Assembly: GCA_963082975.1 (NCBI GenBank)
Contig: OY720345.1
Span: 24,994,611-25,058,610 of the forward strand
From: Labia minor
Lineage: Eukaryota; Arthropoda; Insecta; Dermaptera; Spongiphoridae
Reading direction: 5' to 3'
Length of the DNA stretch: 64,000 bases
Shown: piece after piece, positions 9,770 to 21,628 of the stretch
Numbering within the stretch: the stretch's first letter is position 1
How the letters are laid out: the number at the start of each line of letters is the position of its first letter
The notes under the pieces: generated by a model
Told to the model about the DNA's origin: nothing
The model's database searches: none
Seen by the model: only the letters and a program-made list of their open reading frames with translations
Made by a program: the position numbers and the translations under genes

Positions 9770-11629
9770 ATGGATCGTTGGCTACAAACTGGTTCAACAC
9801 AGAAACGGAAAGAATCAGATGATGAGGCATCAACAGCAAACTCTACCAAGAAACGCAAAACTAGAAAATATTCGGATGATTATTTATCATTTGGATTTAC
9901 TTATATTTGCAACAATGATGTGGAAAGACCAGTCTGCGTTCTATGTCAGGAAAGTTTATCCAATGAAAGTATGAAACCTGCTAATCTCAGACGTCATTTA
10001 CAAACAAAGCACAGCGAGCATGTTAGTAAGTCTATCGAATTTTTTAAAATGAAAAAAGAAGAACTTAATTCAAGTCAGAAATTGATGGTAAAGACGGGAT
10101 CTGGTGGTATGAGTAAGAAAGCAGTAATGGCATCATATGAAGTAGCTCTACTTATTGCTAAAGCAGGAAAGCCGCATAATATAGCAGAGCAATTAATTCT
10201 TCCTGCTACAAAAGTAATTACAAATATAATGTTAGGAACTAAAGCAGCAAACGATATAAATTTGATTTCATTATCAAATGATACGGTTAAGAATAGGATT
10301 GAAGACATGTCATGTAATATAAAAGAAGAATTAATATCGAGAGTGCGCAAAAGTCACTATTACTCATTACAATTGGATGAAAGTACTGATGTCACTAATA
10401 ATGCCAATTTGTTAGCTTTCATTAGATATGAGTTTGAAAATCAAATACAAGAAGATGTATTGTTTTGTGATTCACTACCTTCACGAACGACAGCTAATGA
10501 CATATTTAACAGTTTGAATAATTTTATAACCGAAAATGAAATAGAGTGGCCAAAATGTGTTGGAATTTGCACTGATGGTGCTCGTGCAATGTCAGGTACA
10601 AGAACTGGATTGATTGCTCTTATTAAAAATGTTGCGCCTCAGGTTGTTTGGAATCATTGCTGCATTCACAGAGAATCATTAGCAGCCAAAAATATGTCAC
10701 CAGATTTGAAAAGAACATTAGACGAAGTAGTTAAAATTGTCAATTTCATTAAGGCTCGTCCACTTAATTCCAGAGTTTTTAAAATTTTGTGTGAGGAAAT
10801 GGGTAGTCAACATACACATTTATTATTACATACAGATGTACGTTGGTTGTCCCGCGGGAAAGTACTCATTCGCCTTTTTGAGCTTCGAGATGAAATACGA
10901 TTGTTTTTAATAGATGCGCATTTTGAACTGACCGAATGTTTCAATGATTTTATCTGGTTAGCTAAGGTGGCTTACTTGACTGATATTTTTACAAAATTGA
11001 ACGAACTTAATTTGAGCCTGCAAGGTACTGTTGTAAATATATTTAAAGTTGAAGATAAAATAGAAGCAATGATTAAAAAAATCGACTTGTGGTCGAAACG
11101 CATCCAGAACGGTGTATATGAGTCTTTTCCAACTCTCAATGATTTCATAGAAAGCTCCAGTGAAAAATTGCTTAATCAAACGCGTCAATTATTTGTTGAA
11201 CATTTAATTACTTTGAAAAGCAACTTCAGGAAGTATTTTTCTACTCCTGATCCTTGCAATAACTGGATCAGAGATCCATTTAATATGGAAATTACAAATG
11301 CTAAACATTTATCTGCACCTGAACAAGATATTCTCGTGGAATTATCATGTGATACAACTTATAAACTAAAATTTAACAAAACTGAATTGAGCAACTTTTG
11401 GTTACTTCTAGGGTCAGATTATCCTGCGCTTGCAAATAAAGCACTTCAACACTTGATTCCATTCTGCACAACATATTTATGCGAACAAGCTTTTTCGGTA
11501 CTATTTTATATTAAGTCTAAATATAGAAACAAATTAAATGTAGAGCCGGATCTTAGATTAAAAGTTTCCAATATTAAGCCAGATATTGAGATTCTTGTTT
11601 CAAGAAAACAACTGCATACATCTCATTAA
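9770..11629 (+). CDS. hAT transposase, Buster/ZBED5-SCAND3-like
   Basis: A 619-residue single-exon protein that would cut and paste the surrounding element in the nucleus. Residues 56-81 form a BED-like zinc finger (C56-x2-C59-x16-H76-x4-H81) for end binding. The RNase H-fold DDE candidates are D203 or D207 in LQLDESTDV, D269 in ICTDGARAM and E572 in LCEQAFS, all of which sit in motifs typical of the group. A hAT C-terminal dimerisation segment spans about 540-605. No stop or frame break occurs. The ATG at 9770 is chosen because it starts a basic leader before the finger; a CAG-less TTATTGTAG just upstream could be a splice acceptor for a leader exon. It lies centrally between intact ends, so a domesticated host gene is unlikely. 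Confidence 0.92.
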   Translation: MDRWLQTGSTQKRKESDDEASTANSTKKRKTRKYSDDYLSFGFTYICNNDVERPVCVLCQESLSNESMKPANLRRHLQTKHSEHVSKSIEFFKMKKEELNSSQKLMVKTGSGGMSKKAVMASYEVALLIAKAGKPHNIAEQLILPATKVITNIMLGTKAANDINLISLSNDTVKNRIEDMSCNIKEELISRVRKSHYYSLQLDESTDVTNNANLLAFIRYEFENQIQEDVLFCDSLPSRTTANDIFNSLNNFITENEIEWPKCVGICTDGARAMSGTRTGLIALIKNVAPQVVWNHCCIHRESLAAKNMSPDLKRTLDEVVKIVNFIKARPLNSRVFKILCEEMGSQHTHLLLHTDVRWLSRGKVLIRLFELRDEIRLFLIDAHFELTECFNDFIWLAKVAYLTDIFTKLNELNLSLQGTVVNIFKVEDKIEAMIKKIDLWSKRIQNGVYESFPTLNDFIESSSEKLLNQTRQLFVEHLITLKSNFRKYFSTPDPCNNWIRDPFNMEITNAKHLSAPEQDILVELSCDTTYKLKFNKTELSNFWLLLGSDYPALANKALQHLIPFCTTYLCEQAFSVLFYIKSKYRNKLNVEPDLRLKVSNIKPDIEILVSRKQLHTSH

Positions 11630-12023
11630 ATATGTAAGTTATATTTAATGAGATAGATGCAGTTATTTTTTAAAATATTTCTTATTTAATATTTTCTGAA
11701 AAAAATTATAAAATATTTATATGAATTTAATGTAAGTACCCATTATAATTTGTGAGATTTGTTGCTATGACAATGTTTGTATTTTCTTTCTTCAATATTA
11801 TAATTTCTAATAAAATGTGTTCTACAATATGCAAAAAAATCGTTATTCACCAATCACTGTTAGAGATATTCATCATATATCCTTGTCCTTATGAGATCGT
11901 AAGCCAGAAATTAATTAATAAAATGACGTAAAGTACCTAAAGTTGTGATGGGGGTCCGTCAAAAAAAATTTTTTCAAGTGGGGGTCCGTGGAGTACATAA
12001 GTTTAAGAACCTATGAGGTAGTA

Positions 12024-13490
12024 TATATATATATTATATATATATGTATATGTAGTATCTATCCGTATTAAGGAGCTTATAAGGCCGACAAATAAATATA
12101 TTCCAGGTGAAATTCCCTTTTAATTGTTTATCCAAAAAAAAGTTAATAAAAATCCTTAAATTCATTGATAAATAGATATTTATTATAAAATTAATTAAAA
12201 AGAAAAAAATATTTTTGTTATTTATTTATAAAAATAACTCTACAAGAAATAATTACAGTGAGAGATCTGTAATATTTTATAATAGGTTTGATAGTAAAAT
12301 CAAATAATTCTGATAAAAAACTTGTTTTGAATAAAATTTTAAGAAATTAATAATAAAATAATAAATAAATAATAATAATTAATAATAAATAGGTAATTAT
12401 AATACACTATTGATAATTCTAGTTTAGAAGGATTATAATTTTCAAATTTTTTCTCAGTTCAGAGTAAAACTACCTTAAATACCATGTATTAGAGACAACC
12501 GGACAGAGATTAACGCAATTAAATAAGTAATACATAATTACATAGAATAAACTTGTCAATAAAAATACAGATCGTTTTGTAACAAATTTCTCAAGTGATT
12601 GGTTCTTTATATTAAACAAAAAAAAAAAAAAAAAAAACGCTTTATGAATGTGAAAAGAACACAAGTCATGCAACAAAAAAAAATGTCTAAAAAGTTATTG
12701 GAATTCTTCATAATAATTTTAAAGAATATTTCTAAAGTTAGATTTTTATTATAAAAGAATTGTCTATTCAAATGATTAGAAAAAGAATTAAATTTGTGAT
12801 TTTATATTGATTAGAACCGAAGCATTTATAAATAGTATATATATAAAGATATATATACGTATATATAGATATATATACGTATTTAAACAGAACGATCTTT
12901 AAAAGCTTTAACTAGTTACATAATACGATATATCGATTACAATATTCAAATGATCAAAAGAAAGTAAGTGAAAGTTTTTTAAGCTTTATTTTATGTTCAA
13001 ACTTTTCTTCTAAATAAATGATTGTATACTGATATCCGGATTTAGTGAGAAAAACTAACTTTTAACTCTAAAATTATTATTAAGTATTTTATTGTTGGAA
13101 TTTTCTTTATATAAGAAACTATTGATTTTATTAATTTTAATTTTATTCGTGTTTATTTTATTCTCTTATGAAAAGTTTCTTTAGTTATGTATTATTTTGA
13201 AAATAAAAATATATAAAATAAATCCATCAAGTAAAAAATTTAAAAGATGGGAGAATGTGTTAGCATTGTTGTTTACGGATAAATATTATGTATACAAATT
13301 TTGATTATTTTTAAATTATTTTTAAATCTATCTTTATTATTAATAAAAAACTTAAAGATAATGTTTATAAAGGAAAATTAATATTATAAAATAATTTAAT
13401 TTTTAATCTCTTTATTGAAGTTATGTATTATTTAATACTCAAGGGAATAAATATCTTTAAAATGAATAATTATTTTTTAAATAATTAGTT
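12024..13490. other. AT-rich spacer
   Basis: No gene is seen. It contains the TA run that followed repeat E before the hAT insertion (12020-12060), an A18-20 tract near 12616-12638, and a TATATATACGTATATA cluster near 12835-12885. Confidence 0.6.
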
Positions 13491-13495
13491 ATATT

Positions 13496-13805
13496 ATGGG
13501 AGTCCAATTATGGAACTCCAATTATGAGTCTTATAATAAATAAAGTAAATTAAACGAAATTATAATTAAACAATATATTTAACATTAAGTGGTGTAATTT
13601 TACAATATTTATAAAATATAATTAATTTAATATACCTTATTTTTGTTGTTATGATTTCCTGTGCACAGGTTAAATTAATATAGTTAAATTTATATATTTA
13701 TTATTAATAATTATAATTTATATGTGTGTTAGTGTGAGCTCAAGGCGCCATGAATGTTTGTGAAAAAATTCTTGTTTATTTTTAATTGTTGTCATCATCG
13801 CCACA
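13496..13805 (-). repeat. 3' LTR of the Ty3 element
   Basis: 310 bases, identical by eye to the copy at 18119. It is the downstream LTR because the element reads on the minus strand. Confidence 0.95.
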
Positions 13806-16800
13806 GTACTCCCTCCCCAGTGACAACGCTAAGGTACTTAGATGGAAAATGAACTGTCCGTCCTGAGCGAGTCGCTTTAGGTTGCGGAGGAGCTGGTAAA
13901 GCTGTTGGATGCTGCTGCTGCTGTTGGTTGTGCGTCGAAGGTGTGATGGTTGACTCTGGAGAGGCCGGAAGCTGTTGATGTGGTTGTACAGTGGTTGGTA
14001 ACGAGTTCTCTGAATCACTGGACAAGAGATAAGCTGGCTTAAGCCTGTCAATTGATATGGTTTGTTTACCCTTAGGCATATCAATCTCAAAAAATTTAGG
14101 AGATCTTGAAACTACCTTGTATGGACCTTCGTAGATGGCTTGCAACGGTTTTCTTACAGCATCTTGTCTCACAAAAACATGAGATGTATGATGAATGTCA
14201 GAGTGAACGAATGGTTGTTTGGCTGAGTGATGTGCTGCTGTCACTGGTCTCAATGATCGAACATGTTCTTGTAGTTTAATGATTAATGTAGGTAAATCGA
14301 CCAATCGAGTGCTGTCCTCAAAGAAATCGGCAGGTAATCGTAATGGTTCTCCATAGACCAAGGTTGCAGGTGTTGAGTTGAGATGAGGTGCGAATAGTGA
14401 ACGCAAGCCTAAAAGGATTGTAGGCAATTTGTTGACCCAATCATTTGACAATTGAGCCCGTAGCGAAGACTTTAGTTGACGGTGCCACCTTTCGATTTTT
14501 CCATTGGCAGATGGGTGATATGCCGTGGTTTTAATATGTCGTATTCCGAGAAAGGCGGTGAGATGGTTGAATAGTGCGCAGTCGAATTGTTTGCCCCGAT
14601 CAGTTGTTATCTTCAAAGGCACACCAAATCTGGCAATCCATGAGAACAAAAGGGATCGGGCAACGGTGTCTGCTGAGATATCTTTAATTGGTATGGCTTC
14701 AGTCCAGCTAGTAAACCGATCAATGATGGTCAATAAATAAGAGAATCCTTCAGAAGGTGGCAGCGGTCCAACGATGTCAATATTAAGGTGTGAAAATCTG
14801 TTCTGCACTTGTTCATAAGAGCCTATTGCACTAGAGATGTGTCTCGTAACTTTTGACTTTTGACACGGTATACAGGTCTTAGCCCAAAGTTCTACATCTC
14901 TTTTAAGAGAAGGCCACACGTATCTTTCTTGCACAAGTTTGATTGATGCTTTGATGCCGGGATGAGCCATGTCATGAAGAGATACAAAAGCTGGTTTTCT
15001 AAACTCTTGAGGTAGATAGGGTCTTAATCGGCCTGTTGAGGTGTCTACGATCAGCTCTGCTTGTGAAGGTAAAACGATAGTTTGAAATTGAAGCGATGTC
15101 TTATCGTTTCCCTTGAGCCTCATAAGTTCATCATCTTTGAGTTGTAATTTAGCTACGGCATCGAACGATATAACAGACGGCATGGAGATTGAGGAAAGAC
15201 GGGAGCAAAAATCAGCTGGGATGTTATGTTTACCTGGTATATACTGAAGGTTGGTTGTGAATTGTCCGATAAAATCTAATTGACGTAGTTGCCTGGGCGA
15301 CGCTTTATCTAATCGTTGTTTAAAGGCGAAAGTCAATGGCTTATGGTCTGTATATAGAGTAAATTCACGACCTTCTAAAAGATATCGGAAATGTTTTATA
15401 GACAAATATGCAGCTAATAGTTCCCGGTCGTAAGTACTATATCTTTTTTGTGTGGTGTTCAAGGTTTTAGAAAAGAAACCAAGTGGTTCAAAGTTTCCAT
15501 TACGAACTTGATTAAGTGAAGATCCCACAGCAAAATCGGAAGCATCAACGAGGAGTGCTAGAGGTAAGTCGTTGGAAGGGTGCGCTAAAAGAGTAGCATT
15601 CGCGATTTGATTTTTGAGTAAATCAAAGGCACACAATGCTTCAGAATTCCATTCAACATGACGTTTGTCGTTTTTACGCACTTCTTTGCATAGATTAAAT
15701 AATAACTGCTGGGTGCTAGCGGTAGAAGGGAGTGAGCGTCTATAGAAATTGATTAATCCAAGAAAACGACGCAGTTCAGCTATAGTTTGAGGTTGTTTAA
15801 AGGACACAATTGAGTTGACACGGTCTGGTAAGGGTTTAATGCCATCAGCGGTAATAGAGTACCCTAGAAAATTAATCTGATTAATACCAAAGAGACATTT
15901 TGATAAATTGATGTTAATATTACATTGATTAAGACGATTAAAAAGTGAATGTAGATGAAGAATATGTTGTTCTTCACTCTGCGAAGCTATAAGAATATCG
16001 TCTAAGTAACAAAAGACGAAATCTAAGTCTCTTAATATAGAGTCAATGTAACGTTGAAAGGACTGAGCGGCATTTCTCAGACCAAAGGGTAACTTAATGA
16101 ATTCATATAAACCGAATGGTGTAATGACTGCGGTCTTGGGAATATGTTCGGGTAAGATTGGTATGTGGTGAAAGGCTCGGACCAAGTCCACCTTAGAGAA
16201 AATAGTAGTGCCAGCAAGGCGACTATTGAAGTCGTGTAAGTGAGGAATGGGATAGCGGTCGGGTGTTGTGATAGCATTAAGTGCCCTATAATCGCCACAC
16301 GGTCGCCAGGAACCATCTTTTTTGGAAACCATGTGGAGTGGGCTTGACCAAGGACTTTTGGATGGCCGGCATATCCCTAAATCAATCATCTTTTGGAATT
16401 CAGTTTTAGCCTGAGTTAATTTATTTGATGGAAGTCGTCTCGCCTTCGCAGTTACAGGAGGTCCTGTGGTAGATATTGTGTGGAAGAATTCCATATCTGT
16501 AGCACAAAACTCCGGGTTATCGCGAAGTAGGTTGGGATATTGCTGAAGAAGTTTAGAATATTTATCATAAGGGTCTAATAAGAGAATACTGGGTTCAGAC
16601 GAACCGTTTGCTACAATAGCTGTAATTGAAAGTGCAGTATTTCTGTCAATGAGACATTTGTTTTTAATGTCAACTAGTATTCCAAAACGATTCAGAAAAT
16701 CGGCTCCAATAATTGGTTCTTTGACATCAGCAATTGTAAATGGCCAACAAAAAGAACGCCTGAGACCGATGTCTAAATTAATAAGACGTTCGCCATAAGT

Positions 16801-16845
16801 GTGAATAGGTGAGCCATTAGCTGCGTATAAGGTTCGTTTTGCCAA
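13795..16845 (-). CDS. Ty3 pol polyprotein (protease-RT-RNase H-integrase)
   Basis: A 1016-codon open stretch counted from the first Met. An aspartic-protease LIDSGAD motif lies just upstream in the same frame. The RT palm box YLDD is at about residues 280-283, the RNase H motif LLVDASDFA at about 430, the integrase zinc site H..H..C..C around 620-665, and the integrase core with IDIVGP, TTDRG and [14 protein letters not shown] around 685-810. It follows gag in another frame, and Ty3 elements are known to make pol by programmed frameshifting from gag. The element looks whole. Confidence 0.93.
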   Translation of the reverse strand: MAKRTLYAANGSPIHTYGERLINLDIGLRRSFCWPFTIADVKEPIIGADFLNRFGILVDIKNKCLIDRNTALSITAIVANGSSEPSILLLDPYDKYSKLLQQYPNLLRDNPEFCATDMEFFHTISTTGPPVTAKARRLPSNKLTQAKTEFQKMIDLGICRPSKSPWSSPLHMVSKKDGSWRPCGDYRALNAITTPDRYPIPHLHDFNSRLAGTTIFSKVDLVRAFHHIPILPEHIPKTAVITPFGLYEFIKLPFGLRNAAQSFQRYIDSILRDLDFVFCYLDDILIASQSEEQHILHLHSLFNRLNQCNININLSKCLFGINQINFLGYSITADGIKPLPDRVNSIVSFKQPQTIAELRRFLGLINFYRRSLPSTASTQQLLFNLCKEVRKNDKRHVEWNSEALCAFDLLKNQIANATLLAHPSNDLPLALLVDASDFAVGSSLNQVRNGNFEPLGFFSKTLNTTQKRYSTYDRELLAAYLSIKHFRYLLEGREFTLYTDHKPLTFAFKQRLDKASPRQLRQLDFIGQFTTNLQYIPGKHNIPADFCSRLSSISMPSVISFDAVAKLQLKDDELMRLKGNDKTSLQFQTIVLPSQAELIVDTSTGRLRPYLPQEFRKPAFVSLHDMAHPGIKASIKLVQERYVWPSLKRDVELWAKTCIPCQKSKVTRHISSAIGSYEQVQNRFSHLNIDIVGPLPPSEGFSYLLTIIDRFTSWTEAIPIKDISADTVARSLLFSWIARFGVPLKITTDRGKQFDCALFNHLTAFLGIRHIKTTAYHPSANGKIERWHRQLKSSLRAQLSNDWVNKLPTILLGLRSLFAPHLNSTPATLVYGEPLRLPADFFEDSTRLVDLPTLIIKLQEHVRSLRPVTAAHHSAKQPFVHSDIHHTSHVFVRQDAVRKPLQAIYEGPYKVVSRSPKFFEIDMPKGKQTISIDRLKPAYLLSSDSENSLPTTVQPHQQLPASPESTITPSTHNQQQQQHPTALPAPPQPKATRSGRTVHFPSKYLSVVTGEGVLWR

Positions 16846-16991
16846 ATGTTTTTTATCTTGATTGTTGGGTGGAATAACGGAGATATCGGCGCCTGAATCT
16901 ATTAGGTAAGAAACATTTGTAGAGTTATCTCTGACGTATAAGCGGCAAGTGGTAATATGGCCAACTTCCTGTGCCGCCTCAAGAGAGTGGC

Positions 16992-17813
16992 CTATGAGTT
17001 TTCCGTCGTCGGTATCGATCTAGAACCGTAAGAGCAAGGACTATTGCATTTCTTAGCCTTTTCTCGAAATGTGTGATGGTACCAGCACAATGGACCATTA
17101 GGATTGTACCTGCCTCTAGAAGAGGAACGCGTTCGTGATTTTGAGCGAGGCCTGGTTGTTAAGTGAGAAATAGCTGCAGATAGTTCGTTTATCTGAGATT
17201 CTAGGCGTGATAATCTGTCTGTTGGATGACTTGGGTGAGTAGTAGAGCTAATATCAGAACTATTGGGAATAGAGGATATTTGGGGTGAAGAGTAAGAAGA
17301 GTAAGAATAATCTAGGATTCTGTCTGCCATAACGGCCATACTGTCGAGAGAATCGCTGCTTGAGGCTAGTATTGAACGTAAATTTACAGGTAATCTTTGT
17401 AAAAATATAGTTCTTAAAAAATCATCGTTGACCTGGGTACCAGCAAGTGCACGCATTTCGCGCAGTAATTGGCTGGGTCGCTTGTCGCCAAGCTCGATTT
17501 CTGTTAATAATTTTGTCACTTTCCTACCTTCGGATTCCTCAAATTCTCTTTGCAATCGGTCCATTAGATCTGTGTATGGCTTACTAGAGAGCTCTTTTGA
17601 TAAAAAATCTGAAACTAATTCAGCGACATCTGAATCTAACGAAGCCAAAACATAATTAAATTTAGTCAGCTCAGTTGTGACGGAGTAATTAGAAAATTGT
17701 GCTTCTACCTGCATTCTCCATATTTTAATATTTTTGCGCCAAAGTGGGGGAATTTTAATAGCGACGCGCTGAATTGTAGTAGCAGTTGGAGTTGTTTCAA
17801 TTTGATTGTCCAT
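16992..17813 (-). CDS. Ty3 gag-like protein
   Basis: 273 residues starting at ATG 17813, about 300 bases inside the 5' LTR. The middle matches the retrotransposon gag pattern (WRMQVEAQF ... [16 protein letters not shown] ... FLQRLP). The basic RS-rich tail ends in a C-x3-H-type knuckle (CWYHH..KKCNSPC). It would form the particle shell that packages element RNA. Confidence 0.88.
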   Translation of the reverse strand: MDNQIETTPTATTIQRVAIKIPPLWRKNIKIWRMQVEAQFSNYSVTTELTKFNYVLASLDSDVAELVSDFLSKELSSKPYTDLMDRLQREFEESEGRKVTKLLTEIELGDKRPSQLLREMRALAGTQVNDDFLRTIFLQRLPVNLRSILASSSDSLDSMAVMADRILDYSYSSYSSPQISSIPNSSDISSTTHPSHPTDRLSRLESQINELSAAISHLTTRPRSKSRTRSSSRGRYNPNGPLCWYHHTFREKAKKCNSPCSYGSRSIPTTENS

Positions 17814-18118
17814 GTTGAATTTGCAATTTAAAGATAATTACCCTTAATCTTAAATTAAAAACTTAATTATCTAAATGAATAAAAAGACAATGAAAATACT
17901 ACTAAATATAATACACAATAAGAACAATAAATATAAAATAAAAAGAAACAATTGGTAAATGACTAATAAAGAATAATGAATGAATGAATAAAAATTAAAA
18001 TTTACAAAAAAATAAGGTTATTAAAAATTTAAATTAAACTTAGTGAATTTATTATAATAATACTGATTTTAAATTATTAAATTTAATATAATTGTGTTCA
18101 TAAACGAGGTCACCAATT

Positions 18119-18428
18119 ATGGGAGTCCAATTATGGAACTCCAATTATGAGTCTTATAATAAATAAAGTAAATTAAACGAAATTATAATTAAACAATATA
18201 TTTAACATTAAGTGGTGTAATTTTACAATATTTATAAAATATAATTAATTTAATATACCTTATTTTTGTTGTTATGATTTCCTGTGCACAGGTTAAATTA
18301 ATATAGTTAAATTTATATATTTATTATTAATAATTATAATTTATATGTGTGTTAGTGTGAGCTCAAGGCGCCATGAATGTTTGTGAAAAAATTCTTGTTT
18401 ATTTTTAATTGTTGTCATCATCGCCACA
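18119..18428 (-). repeat. 5' LTR of the Ty3 element
   Basis: 310 bases, identical by eye to 13496-13805. It carries the presumed promoter of the element. The flanking ATATT duplication is intact. Confidence 0.95.
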
Positions 18429-18433
18429 ATATT

Positions 18434-20682
18434 AAGCAGTTATTATATGAAGTTTTTGAAGCAGTTATAATTATAATCAATTTTCAATTTATTTTAACCA
18501 ATTTTAAAGTAAAAATAAATTTGTTTTAATAAGAGAAAATATTATAGTATATAAATGTAAATATTGAATTGTATTCTTTGTTTGTTGATCTTATATTTCA
18601 AGACGTAAAAGAATTTGTCATTTAATTTGATGCCTCATTAAAAAGATTTACTCCTAATGATCTCCCCAAAGCTCGCTCCTTTTAATGATTTACCAACTCA
18701 AAAACAAGACTATATATATATATATATATATGTGGCTGTATATGTGTGTCTGTATATGTGTATGAGACTAGTTAAGCTTTAGAAAAAAAAATATGAAAAA
18801 ATATACTCTCATGAGAGGTCGCATTGCTATGTATATAAATATCCATATATAAATACCCAACCTCTTCCACTAGAAACTTAATTAATTATAAATGTTGAAA
18901 TATTTTTTTATACGATTTATTAATTAAATTCTTATGAAATAATTGGACAATTAGCCAATTAAAATGATCAATTTCTTAAAAATAAAAAAAAATAATAAAA
19001 TAATTTTAAATATGTATATCATTAAAAATTAAATTGAAATTGTGTTTATAAAATTTTATTTATTTAATTCTCATTATTATTTTGAGCGTAAGAATGGTGG
19101 AGTTAAGTTCGCCTTATTCTCACAATTTAGAATCTAATTTTTCAATAAATTTGAATAAATAATTAAAAGTAATAAGATTACCTTTAATATTAAAAAATGT
19201 TCTTTTTAAATGTTATTTTATTTAAAATAAAACAAATAATATACAAAATAAAATAATAATAACAAAGGAAAAATAAATTCCCTTCACCTGTTCTAATAGA
19301 AATTAAATTGTTAACCATTTGATATCAAAAACCTAAGATATAATTGTAAAATACAAAACTTTTTTCAATTTTATTCCTCTTTATTTTAAAATATCTCATT
19401 CTTTTTTTAAATATTATTTTTAATACTAAAAATTAAAATGTTTTAATGTTACTCCCCTCATCATTTAAAGCAATGAAGAATTCATCAGAAGACTATTAAA
19501 TCTAAATATGCTAATTTTATAAATGAAAAAAATTAGGAAATAATTAATTTTATATAACACATTTACACACCCAAATGAAAAAATTATCATTATTATAATT
19601 CTAAAAAATTTAATATTTTTAAAAATTTGTTGAACAATAATTCTTCTAATAAATAATTTACATACAAAATATTTATTCTATTGTTTTAATCATATTATAA
19701 TTATATAATATTAAATATTACCTTGCTTTGAGATGTCGATCCATAATTGAGTGTGGATTGGTAATTATGAGCTTTTAAAATTTTTTTATGAGCACTTGCT
19801 TGCGCTCTAAACGCCGAGACACTTAATTTCATCCTGAAGAGGAGTAAATTGTCATCGAAATTATAAATTATTTTCAAAATGTATAAAAAAAAACATTTAT
19901 CTCATAATCTACCTACTATATAGATTAATATTCTAATAATAAAAAGAAATATGATAATATCAAAAATTTTGAAATAATAAAAAAATGCATCCTTACCTAT
20001 CATTTTTATTTTGAAATAAAAATAAAAATGTGGAACAAAATTTAATAACAGCATAGAATAAACCAGTCTTGATAAATCTATATAGTATATAGATGTCTAT
20101 AAATAAACACACCCTCTTCGAGAGAATTGATTTCTGATTTTATGTCCAACAGGGGGATGAACGTCCAAATAGAGAATGTCAACTGATGACCCTCTCTCTT
20201 GCATCCCTCCTTAAACTCTTAAAGGGTTTTTGGGCGCAGGCGCATTTAAACAGAAATTCAATTCATTATTTTTTGGATATATACCTACCATATATATATA
20301 TATATATATATAAGTATATAGATAGATAGATGGATAAAAAATAAATAATTCATGATATAAATTCTAATAATAATAGTGAAAACATTATTTACATCGATAG
20401 AATAAAATTCTTTTATAAATTTATCTAAAGATACCTTTTTACTTTTTAGGAAACAAATACAATTATACTATAATATATTCAAATTATTTTATTTTTTATT
20501 TTATGCTTTAACAAATTACGAGTATTGTATAATTATATATAATTTATTGTATAATATAAAAATTGTAATTTTTTTTTTAGAGGAAGACTCAAAAGATTTT
20601 TTTTAAGTTCTATGAAATATTCCTTTAATGGAGTGTAACTCTTTTACCCGCCGATATATATTAATAAGTACTTAGTATGTAT

Positions 20683-20734
<52 letters not shown>

Positions 20735-21628
20735 ACTAAAATATCCAATTATAGTATTATATATTTTTCAACAAAAATTGTAAATCATTTTTCACTGCTT
20801 GATATTTATTTGAAATAATTTTATAACATTTCCTAGTATTCATTTAAAATAAATAAAAGATTTCTTACTGAATAGCATTGCTATTATAGCAACATTAATA
20901 CAAACAGCAACAGGTCATCCCTTTCCTCCCCTAACCCCTCCTAAATAAATACAAATATATGTATTTTGAGATTTTAAGATATAAAGTTTAAGATATAATT
21001 AAATGATAGTTTTATCATTATGTCATATATTATATATGTAGAATTGAATTAAATTTGAAATTATCTAATAAAGTGCTTCCCTTTCTAAATCCTTTTATAA
21101 TCTTTTATCTCTTTCCATAAACTTGAAGCTAAATAATAAAAGAAAATATTTGTAATTAAATTACTCTTGAGATAAATAATTAAAATACTAAATTAGGAGA
21201 ACTATTAATTATTATTCATTTAATTTAATATTTAAATGCGATCATAAAAGTACTTCTAGGTAAAGTAAATGAATAGAGGAATCTTTTGTAAAATGAAGTA
21301 ATATAAATAGAACGTTTTGTATTAATATATCAAAAATGGATAAAAAATTTTCTTTAATATAGTTCATTTTTCTAAGATGAGATGTGCAAAGGAAAATATC
21401 GAATGAAGGTAACGGTTCCTTAACCTGCTTTCACATCCAGTGTCTAGAGAGTTCATTGCATTCATTTTCCAAAACACTCACACATTCAGCCTCACAAAGT
21501 CCAAGAGAAAGGTTCGCCTTTCTAATATACGCCTTGAGTCATTTCATTGCTTTTCATCTCCAAATTTACTCGTAATTTTCTGCTTACATTACAAATAACT
21601 ATTTATATATTTTCCTTTTTTAATACAA
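18434..21628. other. AT-rich spacer upstream of the zinc-finger gene
   Basis: No gene or known element is recognised. It holds TA/TG microsatellites near 18712-18760, a TA run near 20292-20312, and a compound (TC)n(TA)n at 20692-20734. A 63-codon + ORF at 21384 has no recognisable motif. The last few hundred bases must include the promoter of the gene at 21629, but no clear TATA or initiator can be singled out in such A/T-rich DNA. Confidence 0.55.

Larger units (their letters stand above)
8689..12015 (+). mobile_element. hAT transposon (Buster-like), apparently complete, 3.3 kb
   Basis: The terminal inverted repeats are CAGTGGTTCTTAAACT on the left and, reversed, CATAGGTTCTTAAACT on the right. 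They are flanked by a perfect 8-base target duplication AGGTAGTA (8681-8688 and 12016-12023), which fits the nnnTAnnn pattern reported for the Buster group. Extra GGGGGTCCGCGG-like subterminal repeats lie near both ends. One uninterrupted 619-codon transposase fills the centre. The ~1.08 kb left leader has its own duplications. The combination suggests a young and possibly still mobile copy. Confidence 0.93.
13496..18428 (-). mobile_element. Ty3/gypsy LTR retrotransposon, looks whole, 4.9 kb
   Basis: Two 310-base LTRs that read identically (13496-13805 and 18119-18428) bracket gag and pol on the minus strand. The host duplication is ATATT (13491-13495 and 18429-18433). On the element strand the LTR starts TGTGGCGATG. 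A purine-rich tract GGGGAGGGAGTAC abuts the 3' LTR, and the sequence after the 5' LTR (TGGTGACCTCG) is a candidate primer site. With no visible LTR difference the insertion is very recent. There is no envelope gene. The Metaviridae/Ty3 assignment rests on the domain order protease-RT-RNase H-integrase. Confidence 0.93.

Noticed and set aside
10075-10350. Minus-strand ORFs inside the hAT transposase (also 10958-11188)
   Set aside because: They are shadows of the 619-codon transposase; no independent motif.
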